A stretch of 64,000 nucleotides of DNA. Origin: Mesobacillus jeotgali. Its GTDB lineage: Bacteria; Bacillota; Bacilli; Bacillales; Cytobacillaceae. The notes beneath the pieces are model-generated. The model had not been told where the DNA came from, did not search any database, and was given only the letters and a program-made list of their open reading frames with translations. The DNA is taken from the NCBI RefSeq assembly GCF_014856545.2, contig NZ_CP109811.1, positions 800,001-864,000 of the forward strand, read 5' to 3'. A program made the translations under genes and the position numbers. Of this stretch, positions 57,182 to 64,000 are shown in pieces. Numbering within the stretch: position 1 is the stretch's first letter; each line of letters begins with the position of its first letter.

Positions 57182-60100
57182 ACCAATGAAACGCCGTGGG
57201 TTTTTAAAAGCGCTCGGAACGCTCGGAGCGGTCGCATTCGTCGGACCGGCATTCGTCGGGCCAATCAAGCAGGTCATGGGCGACGTCTGGATCGATACAC
57301 CGCACGGAACCGGTACGGATTATCAAGATTACACGGCCGAAAACGTTATTTTCACGTCATGCCAGCAGTGTAATGCGACATGTACGATCAAAACCTATAT
57401 CACAGCCGGAGCGGCAGGAGGGGCATACTCCTCCATCGTCCGCAAGATTGCCGGAAACCAGTACAGCCCGATCAATATGGTGCAAATCGGCCATATCAAC
57501 TACGACACACCAGTATCGCAAGCGGTAAAAGGAACCGGGGATGTTGCCAAGATGGGTCGCGGACTACGCGGCGGACGCACCTGCTTGAAAGGGCAGGCTG
57601 GCATCCAGACAAACTATGATGCGTTCAGGATCCAAAAGCCATTGAAGCGTGTAGGCGAACGCGGCAGCGGCGTGTGGAAAACAGTCAGCTGGGAAGAGGC
57701 CTACAAGGAAATCCTCGAGGGCAGCAAGGACCTTCGCACTCCTGGGTTAAAAGAAATGTGGAAATACGCACCGGAAGCTGCCGTCATGGCGGATTGGGAT
57801 AAATTGAAGGCTGGCGAAATGACCAAAGCTGATTTTGATAAAAAATATAAGGATGTCCTAATTGATACGAATCATCCTGATTTTGGACCAAAGGCGAACC
57901 AGATCGCCGTCATGTCAGGACATAGACGTGAATTCATCGAGCGTCTTGCAGCCAACAGCCTTGGTACAGCGAACTATTATGATCACGGCGGCTACTGCGG
58001 CATCACGAGCGTAATGGGAAATGTCCGCTCACATGATGCTGAAAAGGCGAAGAAGCGGATGATTCCGGATTATGACAATGCGGAAATGGTCATCGTCTGG
58101 GGAACAAACCCGATGGTCGCAAACCGCGGGCCAACCACATTCGCGCCGCAAATCACAAATGCGATCGACCGCGGCATGAAAATGGTCGTCATCGATCCAC
58201 GCTATAGCAAGACAGCAGAGAAAGCCCATGTCTGGGTTCCGGTAAAACCGGGTGGCGACGGAGCACTAGCGATGGCAATGTCCCGCTGGATCATTGAAAA
58301 CAACCGATATGACGATATTTACCTTCGCAATCCGAACCAGGAAGCAGCGAATGAGGATGGCGAAACAACATGGAGTGATGCCTCTTTCCTTGTCAATGTC
58401 GGCGAAAAGAAGCGTCCGTTCGTCCGTGCCCAGGACCTTGGAATCGGTGGCGAGGAGTTTGTGGTCATCGAAAATGGCAAGCCAGTTTCCCATGCGAAGG
58501 CAAGAAACGGCGAGCTTGATGTGGATACGACCATAAATGGCATCAAAGTGAAATCTGTCTTCCGTATTTTTAAGGAAAGAGTCATGGAAAAATCGATGGA
58601 AGAATACGCAAAGCAGGCCGATGTGCCAGTGGACCAGATTGTCCAGATTGCCCGTGAATTCACATCCCATGGCAAAAAGGTCGGCATCCATTCTTACCGT
58701 GGACCGGCGATGCATACGAATGGCTACTATAGTGTACGCGCCATCAATATGCTGAACCACCTTGTCGGCAACCATGACTGGAAGGGCGGCGACACTGTCC
58801 TCGGCGCCAAGTACAAAGCAACCGAAGGACGATACGATCTTGTAACGGTGCCAAACGCTAACAAAGGCTGGGGCATCCCGGTCACAAGACATAAAGTACC
58901 TTATGAAAAAACATCATTATTCGAAAAAGATGGCTATCCGGCAAAACGGCCTTGGTATCCATTCGGCAATAAACTGATCCATGATGTCCTTCCAAGCTCG
59001 GCTGAAGGCTATCCATACAAAATCAGGGCATTGCTCATCAACAGGACATCACCGGTAATGGCTGGTCCAAGGTCAGAGATGCAGGCGAAATTCATCAGGG
59101 ATCCTAAAGTGGTTGAACTGGTAGTGGCATCAGATGTCATCATTGGCGAGACTTCCAAATATGCAGACTTCATTTTACCGGATCTTGCGTATCTTGAAAG
59201 CTGGAATGCGGAGGATATCTTCCCAATCCTGAAACATAAGTTCGCAGGCGTCATCCAGCCGGTAACGAGAGTTGTACCTGACGCACGGCCAACGGAGCAA
59301 GTTTATATCGATTTACTAAAAGGTTTGGGCCTTCCAGGTGTCGGCGACAAGGCTCTTGCTGATGGCTCGGCGATACACACACCGGAAGATTATTACTTAA
59401 AACGAATTGCGAATATCGCCTTTGACGGCAAGAAGCCGGTCAAGGACGCAAACGCTGAAGAGCTGGCGATTTTTGAAAAAGCAAGGCAGAAAGCGCTCGG
59501 CAAATATTTTGACATCCAGAAACTGAAAAGTGCTGTCAAACCGGAAGAGTGGAAGAAAGTCGTCTACGTATTGAACCGTGGCGGACGCTTTGAGGCAGCA
59601 GGAGATGAATATATCGGCAACAAGCTCAAGTATCAATGGGCAAAACAGGTTTATTTTTACGATGAAAAAGCAGCAGGCTTCAAGAGTGCCTACACAGGAA
59701 AATTCTTTGAAGGTCTGCCGGTAGCAGAGGAAATCAAGACTTATGACGGCGAAGTTTATAAGCCAAACAAACCGCTGCAGTTCATCAACTGGAAATCAAG
59801 AAATATGGCAACGCACCGTACTGAAGGAAATGCCTGGCTCCGTGAAGTGAAGCCGGAAAACTATCTGTGGATCAACCCGATCGACGCGAAGAAAAAAGGC
59901 ATCAAAACGGATGATGAAATCTACATTACATCCAATAACTCAAGAGTAAAAGGCCGCGCGCTCGTAACACCAGGAATCAAGCCAGGTGTCGTCGGAGCAA
60001 ACTTCAGCTTCGGCCATGATGCTTATGGCTCTAAGGCAGTCAAAGTAGACGGCAAAACAATCGAGCCAGCCGGAAAATACGGCCACACAGGCTATGAATT

Positions 60101-60269
60101 CAATAAACCGCTTCATGAAGAATCAGGCTACGCGAAACCGCGCGGACTGGGCTTCTCGGTCAATGCCTTATCAGACCGCGATGGCAGCTATTTCGAAGGC
60201 TATCTCGCAGACTTGCTGATCGGCGGACCGGCACAGCAGGACGTATTCGTGGACGTGGACAGAGTGTAA
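57171..60269 (+). CDS. srdA: Molybdopterin oxidoreductase catalytic subunit, selenate-reductase-like (SrdA)
   Basis: 1032 residues. A Tat signal peptide starts MKRRGFLKALGTLGAVAFVG. The FS0 cluster is CQQCNATC with a distant fourth Cys in GGRTCLKGQAG. The molybdenum-proximal segment YYDHGGYCGITSVMGN offers a Cys ligand. MGD-binding segments include VIVWGTNPMVANRGP, MVVIDPRYSKTAEKA and KIRALLINRTSPVM. DMSO-reductase family, larger than typical PhsA/PsrA. By gene order and size I favour a selenate or related oxyanion reductase; polysulfide, thiosulfate or arsenate reduction is possible. Overlaps srdC by 11 bp. Confidence 0.85.
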   Translation: MENKPMKRRGFLKALGTLGAVAFVGPAFVGPIKQVMGDVWIDTPHGTGTDYQDYTAENVIFTSCQQCNATCTIKTYITAGAAGGAYSSIVRKIAGNQYSPINMVQIGHINYDTPVSQAVKGTGDVAKMGRGLRGGRTCLKGQAGIQTNYDAFRIQKPLKRVGERGSGVWKTVSWEEAYKEILEGSKDLRTPGLKEMWKYAPEAAVMADWDKLKAGEMTKADFDKKYKDVLIDTNHPDFGPKANQIAVMSGHRREFIERLAANSLGTANYYDHGGYCGITSVMGNVRSHDAEKAKKRMIPDYDNAEMVIVWGTNPMVANRGPTTFAPQITNAIDRGMKMVVIDPRYSKTAEKAHVWVPVKPGGDGALAMAMSRWIIENNRYDDIYLRNPNQEAANEDGETTWSDASFLVNVGEKKRPFVRAQDLGIGGEEFVVIENGKPVSHAKARNGELDVDTTINGIKVKSVFRIFKERVMEKSMEEYAKQADVPVDQIVQIAREFTSHGKKVGIHSYRGPAMHTNGYYSVRAINMLNHLVGNHDWKGGDTVLGAKYKATEGRYDLVTVPNANKGWGIPVTRHKVPYEKTSLFEKDGYPAKRPWYPFGNKLIHDVLPSSAEGYPYKIRALLINRTSPVMAGPRSEMQAKFIRDPKVVELVVASDVIIGETSKYADFILPDLAYLESWNAEDIFPILKHKFAGVIQPVTRVVPDARPTEQVYIDLLKGLGLPGVGDKALADGSAIHTPEDYYLKRIANIAFDGKKPVKDANAEELAIFEKARQKALGKYFDIQKLKSAVKPEEWKKVVYVLNRGGRFEAAGDEYIGNKLKYQWAKQVYFYDEKAAGFKSAYTGKFFEGLPVAEEIKTYDGEVYKPNKPLQFINWKSRNMATHRTEGNAWLREVKPENYLWINPIDAKKKGIKTDDEIYITSNNSRVKGRALVTPGIKPGVVGANFSFGHDAYGSKAVKVDGKTIEPAGKYGHTGYEFNKPLHEESGYAKPRGLGFSVNALSDRDGSYFEGYLADLLIGGPAQQDVFVDVDRV

Positions 60270-60335
60270 AACAACATCGGGGGATGCCTGGTGGGCACCC
60301 CTGAAAACTTGTTGAAAATGAAGGTGGAGACAATG

Positions 60336-60917
60336 ATGGAAGAACGATATGGAAAGCTGGCGATTGCGAATATCATGACAAGCATCTGGCTGGGGGACTG
60401 GGACACCTATGAAGCATTCATGAATGATGTCCCTGAAGGAATGCGTAAGGAGCTCTCGTTTCATTCCTTATACAATCGGGATGAAGTGCAGCTCTGGTAT
60501 GACAATCACTTCTTCATACCGGGAGATCATTTTGTCTCCCCTTACTTTTCTTCTTATACGAAAAATAATGAAGATGAAGAAGCCCGCCGGCATGAATTGC
60601 TTTGCCTGATCGGCCTTTATGAAAAAACAGCCTTTTACTTCCCGCTCCAGCAAGATCGGCTGCCAGACCACTTCGGCAGCATGACAGCGTTCATGAGCTC
60701 GATTTTACAGGGAGAGATCAAAGCGGAACAAGAGGGCGGCCGCGAACACCTCCAGCAGCTCGAAGAAATAGAGGCAGAGATGCTTACAAGGTTCATCAGG
60801 CCGGTCCTGAAACCATTGCTCGAAAATGCAGAGTTGAAAATCAAACATCCATTCTTTATAGAGTTCCTCGGCTTTTACGCGGAAATGATGAGTGAAGAGT
60901 GGAAAGTGGCAGCGTAA
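60336..60917 (+). CDS. TorD/DmsD-type molybdoenzyme chaperone
   Basis: About 193 residues, all helical. NIMTSIWLGDWDTYEAFMND, VSPYFSSYTKNNEDEEARRHEL and FIEFLGFYAEMMSEEW fit the TorD family (the usual DHxxxELxFM motif is replaced by HELLCLIGLY). The start is uncertain: ATG 60336 or 60333 (GGTGGAG close by), or GTG 60291 behind CGGGGG. It would bind the Tat signal and guide cofactor insertion of the catalytic subunit encoded just upstream. Confidence 0.78.
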   Translation: MEERYGKLAIANIMTSIWLGDWDTYEAFMNDVPEGMRKELSFHSLYNRDEVQLWYDNHFFIPGDHFVSPYFSSYTKNNEDEEARRHELLCLIGLYEKTAFYFPLQQDRLPDHFGSMTAFMSSILQGEIKAEQEGGREHLQQLEEIEAEMLTRFIRPVLKPLLENAELKIKHPFFIEFLGFYAEMMSEEWKVAA

Positions 60918-60919
60918 AT

Positions 60920-60957
60920 GAAGAAACGGTCCTTAAAATGGGACCGTTTCATTTTTA
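60920..60957 (+). terminator. Terminator of the tatA-srdBCA-torD operon
   Basis: GAAACGGTCC/GGACCGTTTC stem, then ATTTTT. Confidence 0.85.
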
Positions 60958-60992
60958 TGCCTGATAGCACACCGCAGTCTGAGTCTGACCGC

Positions 60993-61021
60993 AAAAAAAC
61001 AGGCACATTAATGTGTGCCTG
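60993..61021 (-). terminator. Terminator of the DUF1128 gene
   Basis: CAGGCACA/TGTGCCTG stem with TTTTTTT on the minus strand. Confidence 0.85.
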
Positions 61022-61027
61022 CTCCAA

Positions 61028-61252
61028 TTACTGCTTTCTTAAGTTACCAAGCTCTTCAGCGATCGCTTGCATTTCATTCGGGCTGAAGGTATTTTTTCGC
61101 ATGATCATATCATAGATTTCTTTCAGTTCTTCATACATCTCGCCGTCAAAATGTGTCGATTTAATCGCGCCAAGGTTCATGACATTCAATTTTTCCTTGA
61201 TTTTTTCGATCATGAAATCAACGTTTTCAGGGGAATTTTTAGTTAAGTCCAC
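61028..61252 (-). CDS. yfkK: DUF1128 family protein (YfkK-like)
   Basis: 74 residues from a GTG at 61252 (AAAGGA upstream); the frame extends further but without support. It begins VDLTKNSPENVDFMIEKIK and contains EELKEIYDMIMRKNTFSPNE and MQAIAEELGNLRK, the DUF1128 pattern of B. subtilis YfkK. A small helical cytoplasmic protein of unknown function. Confidence 0.85.
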   Translation of the reverse strand: MDLTKNSPENVDFMIEKIKEKLNVMNLGAIKSTHFDGEMYEELKEIYDMIMRKNTFSPNEMQAIAEELGNLRKQ

Positions 61253-61312
61253 TCCGTTCAATCCTTTCAATGGTTGTACAACCATCTTTCCACGTCCGTC
61301 AAAAAAAGTCAA

Positions 61313-61348
61313 TTACAAATCCGGCGTCTTTCGGACACCGGATTGTGA
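61313..61348 (-). terminator. Terminator of the AGCS symporter gene
   Basis: AATCCGG-GTC/GAC-CCGGATT stem with one mismatch; the T-tail is short. Confidence 0.65.
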
Positions 61349-62704
61349 TCAGGCACTATATGTGTTTGCTTCGTTCTTTTCTTCTTTAATCGCATTCAGG
61401 ATATTCCTGGTTTCAACAACCACCACACCGGATAACCCGAGAAGACCAATCAGGTTCGGGAAGGCCATCAACCCGTTCATGACATCGGCAATGCCCCATA
61501 CAATTTCTAGCTGGGAAATTGCTCCGATGAATACAGCTGCGACAAACGCGATTCGATAGTAAAACACGACCTTTTTGCTGAATAGATACGAGAAACACTT
61601 TTCCCCGTAATAAGACCAGCCGATGATTGTCGATGATGCGAAGAACAACAATCCGACCGCAACGATTACAGAGCCGGTCTGGCCAAGGAACTTGCCGAAG
61701 GTCGCTGAAGTAAGGTCGGCTGCTGTTGTATCTCCTGTGTACAGTCCGCCCATGACAATGGTAATTCCCGTAATTGAACAGATGACGATGGTATCAATGA
61801 ACACCTGGGTCATCGATACAAGTGCCTGTCGTCCAGGTAAGTCTGTCTTGGCTGCCGCAGCAGCAATCGGTGCGGAACCAAGTCCTGCTTCGTTTGAGAA
61901 GACACCACGGGCAACACCCATCCGGATGACTGTACCGAGCGCACCGCCTGCCACAGCCTCTCCAGTGAAGGCATCTGTAAAAATAAGTGCAACGGCAGCT
62001 GGCACAAGGTCAAAGTTCATGATCATGACCACAAGGCCAGCAAGAAGGTAAAATGCTGCCATCACTGGTACGAAAAGAGCAGTGACTTTTCCGATGCTTT
62101 TGATTCCGCCAATCAAGGCAAGTGCAGTGAAGATCGTCAGTACAAGACCAGTTACCCAGGCAGGCACTGAAAATGTTGATTGTACGACGCTTGCAACCGA
62201 ATTTGATTGAACAAGGTTGCCAATCCCAAAAGCAGCTATTGCGCCAAATAATGCGAATAACACACCAAGCCATTTTTGGCCAAGTCCGCGTTCCAAATAA
62301 TACATTGGACCGCCAGACATCTCGCCATCCTTGTCCTCGACCCGGTATTTAACGGCTAAAACAGCTTCCGCGTATTTCGTCGCCATTCCGAAGAATGCAG
62401 TAATCCACATCCAGAATACAGATCCAGGTCCGCCTGTGAAAATCGCTGTTGCGACCCCGGCGATATTTCCGGTGCCTACTGTCGCAGCAAGTGCGGTCAT
62501 TAATGCCTGGAAATGAGAAATATCTCCTTCCGATTTTTTGTCCTGTTTCTTAGTAAATGCCAGCTTGAGTGAGTAAGGCAGCAGCCTCATTTGCAAGAAG
62601 CCAATGCGGAAGGTAAGATAGATCCCCGTCCCAACAAGCAGGATTAATAGAGGTGGGCCCCAAACCCAGCCGCTTATTTTTCCAACCCATTCTTCAAATG
62701 TCAT
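61349..62704 (-). CDS. Alanine/glycine:cation symporter (AGCS family)
   Basis: 451 residues, about 11 membrane helices. VGTGNIAGVATAIFTGGPG, FFGMATKYAEAVLAVKYR and GVFSNEAGLGSAPIAAAAA are AGCS (DagA/AlsT/GlyP) signatures. It imports alanine or glycine with Na+ or H+. GGGGGAGCACT precedes the ATG. Monocistronic; an imperfect inverted repeat CAGAATATTCT/AGAACATTTTCTG lies about 30 bp upstream. Confidence 0.95.
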   Translation of the reverse strand: MTFEEWVGKISGWVWGPPLLILLVGTGIYLTFRIGFLQMRLLPYSLKLAFTKKQDKKSEGDISHFQALMTALAATVGTGNIAGVATAIFTGGPGSVFWMWITAFFGMATKYAEAVLAVKYRVEDKDGEMSGGPMYYLERGLGQKWLGVLFALFGAIAAFGIGNLVQSNSVASVVQSTFSVPAWVTGLVLTIFTALALIGGIKSIGKVTALFVPVMAAFYLLAGLVVMIMNFDLVPAAVALIFTDAFTGEAVAGGALGTVIRMGVARGVFSNEAGLGSAPIAAAAAKTDLPGRQALVSMTQVFIDTIVICSITGITIVMGGLYTGDTTAADLTSATFGKFLGQTGSVIVAVGLLFFASSTIIGWSYYGEKCFSYLFSKKVVFYYRIAFVAAVFIGAISQLEIVWGIADVMNGLMAFPNLIGLLGLSGVVVVETRNILNAIKEEKNEANTYSA

Positions 62705-63032
62705 AGTGCTCCCCCTTAAAAATTATATTCAGAAAATGTTCTTCAACAAGAATATTCTGATAATTAGGGTTAAGTCAAGCGATATCCATTAGGTAAAACT
62801 TAGAAGGGCAGGTGAAATCATACGTGAGCAGCCGTCACTAAGGGATTTTTCCTTTTAAAATATTATTCAACTTTTAAAATTTTTATAGAGTAACTTAATT
62901 ATGATTTTAATTGGATATTTAAAAAAGTTTTCACAACACTTGCATTAAGTGTTGGCAATCGTGGAAAATGTTAGTTAGGAGGCAGGCAAACAGACCTGCA
63001 ATACGAAAAGGAAGACTTTAGGAGGAGAAAAA
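62705..63032. other. Divergent intergenic region, no gene seen
   Basis: It contains the imperfect palindrome at about 62731-62760 near the AGCS gene and A/T-rich promoter sequence for the YtxH-like gene (TTTTCACAAC, CTTGCATTAAG). No riboswitch pattern was recognised. Confidence 0.5.
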
Positions 63033-63395
63033 ATGGGCAGTTCGAAAAAATTCTGGATGGGCATGGTTTTAGGCGCGATGGCCGGCGGAGCGGTTACTCT
63101 TTTGGAAAAATCGACCCGGCAGGCAGTAAAAGAGGATTTCAGCAAGGTATCGAATGGTGTTATGTATGTTGTCAAAAATCCAAATGAATTTATTGAAGAC
63201 CTGAGGGAAACAGCGAATAAAGTGCGGACTACCGTGGAACAAGTAACAGAGGACGTGGCTTTTATCACCGAGAAGGTCGAAGAAATAAAGGATGTACCGC
63301 CTCAGGTTACTGAGCTTGTAAAAGATACAAAAGAAACGCTGAGGAAGATTGCCGCATCTGGGCAAACACAGCAGCATATAGATGAAAAAGAATAA
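63033..63395 (+). CDS. YtxH-like general stress/membrane-associated protein
   Basis: 120 residues. A short N-terminal hydrophobic glycine-rich segment (FWMGMVLGAMAGGAVTLLE) precedes a long amphipathic helical region (SNGVMYVVKNPNEFIEDLRE, then VEQVTEDVAFITEKVEEIK). The layout is that of YtxH/YtxG-type proteins. AGGAGGAG precedes the ATG. It lies 50 bp before the YihY-family gene and is probably cotranscribed. Confidence 0.75.
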   Translation: MGSSKKFWMGMVLGAMAGGAVTLLEKSTRQAVKEDFSKVSNGVMYVVKNPNEFIEDLRETANKVRTTVEQVTEDVAFITEKVEEIKDVPPQVTELVKDTKETLRKIAASGQTQQHIDEKE

Positions 63396-63445
63396 TGATT
63401 GACAAGCCCATGACAGGACAAGGAAAGCATAAATGAGGTGAATCA

Positions 63446-64000
63446 ATGGTTGATATATCATTTTTCAGGCATATGTGGCAGAGGATACAGGAGGACGATG
63501 TTCCGGCACTTGCCGCGCAGCTTGCATATTTCTTTTTGCTCTCCTTGTTTCCGCTGTTGATCTTTTTGGTCACATTGGTCCCTTATTTGCCCATTTCAGA
63601 AGTGGATATCCTCGGTTTTTTTGATGATTATGCTCCAGGTGAATCGATGGAACTGATTAAGAAAAGTCTGGAGGATATCATGAAAAAAGACGGGAAATTG
63701 CTGAGCTTTGGTTTATTGGCGACAATTTGGTCAGCCTCGAATGGGATCAATGCAATTGTCAGGGCATTTAACCGTGCATACCGGGTAGAAGAGACCAGGT
63801 CGTTTATCGTGAGCAGATTTATGGCGATCTTTTTGACATTTGCGATGATTTTTGTGTTTCTGGTCGCTTTGATCCTGCCGGTGTTCGGAAAAGAAATCGG
63901 CAGCTGGCTTTTTGCGAATTTCGGACTGAAAGAAGAATTCCTTTACGTCTGGAATATGCTTCGCTGGGTGATCAGTATTTTGATTTTATTCATTGTTTTT
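63446..64000 (+). CDS. YihY/virulence factor BrkB family membrane protein (5' part)
   Basis: 185 residues are visible; the gene runs off the window. The ATG at 63446 is behind AATGAGGTG. It contains DDVPALAAQLAYFFLLSLFP and FGLLATIWSASNGINAIVRAF, signatures of the YihY/BrkB family (formerly called RNase BN, without nuclease activity). Multi-pass membrane protein; B. subtilis YfkH is the likely ortholog. Confidence 0.92.
   Translation, partial: MVDISFFRHMWQRIQEDDVPALAAQLAYFFLLSLFPLLIFLVTLVPYLPISEVDILGFFDDYAPGESMELIKKSLEDIMKKDGKLLSFGLLATIWSASNGINAIVRAFNRAYRVEETRSFIVSRFMAIFLTFAMIFVFLVALILPVFGKEIGSWLFANFGLKEEFLYVWNMLRWVISILILFIVF

Overview
The window looks like the chromosome of a Gram-positive, endospore-forming Bacillaceae species of the Bacillus/Mesobacillus type. 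Gene families resemble Bacillus subtilis proteins (LiaFSR, YkvU/SpoVB, SinI/SinR, TreR, ComFB, MotAB, CydAB, YfkK, YihY). Ribosome binding sites are strong AGGAGG types, GTG and TTG starts are frequent, and SigB-, SigD- and Rex-type sites can be read. The tatA/FeS/NrfD/molybdoenzyme/TorD cluster has the B-C-A gene order of the respiratory selenate reductase srdBCA of the Bacillus (Mesobacillus) selenatarsenatis group. Together with nos accessory genes and a bd oxidase, it suggests a facultative anaerobe that respires oxyanions. Species identity is inference.

Layout. 0-3.3 kb: end of a probable pspA/liaH gene, liaFSR and small genes. 3.5-5.8 kb: an ABC-F ATPase behind a leader ORF and a terminator. 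6-13 kb: ykvU-like flippase, DUF1284, TrkA-C, corA, DUF3243, two near-identical 34-codon genes, mscL. 11.7-15.7 kb: a GAF/LuxR regulator divergent from a DUF6230-DUF6114-repeat-protein envelope operon. 15.8-23.6 kb: acylphosphatase, M29 aminopeptidase, MFS, topB, a Nudix-GNAT fusion and small proteins. 23.8-27 kb: a peroxiredoxin with UGA at its catalytic cysteine codon, then cydAB. 27.5-34.5 kb: SSS symporter, chemoreceptor, motAB, MFS. 34.8-39.3 kb: nosDLYF plus a second NosL-like lipoprotein, without nosZ. 39.5-42.6 kb: a SinR paralog, c-di-GMP riboswitch-sinI, convergent sinR, treR, comFB. 42.7-48.5 kb: a DJ-1/PfpI protein, a group II intron inserted just after its terminator, map, and rpiR-gnd with shared operators. 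48.6-60.9 kb: binding protein, histidine kinase and sigma-54 activator, a NERD protein, then a perfect sigma-54 promoter in front of tatA-srdBCA-torD. 61-64 kb: DUF1128, AGCS symporter, YtxH-like and YihY-family genes.

Strongest observations. (1) The peroxiredoxin has TGA exactly at the peroxidatic Cys codon, followed by a hairpin with a GGUC loop at the position of a bacterial SECIS: a candidate selenoprotein. (2) A three-gene sensory module sits next to a molybdo-reductase operon with a consensus sigma-54 promoter. (3) A c-di-GMP-I aptamer precedes sinI. (4) Several intergenic arrays share one layout: a hairpin fused to a strict 20-21 bp tandem repeat downstream of a gene's 3' end. (5) Two 34-codon paralogous micro-genes show synonymous divergence. 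(6) The ABC-F gene has an attenuator-like leader. All calls come from reading the sequence; no database search was run.
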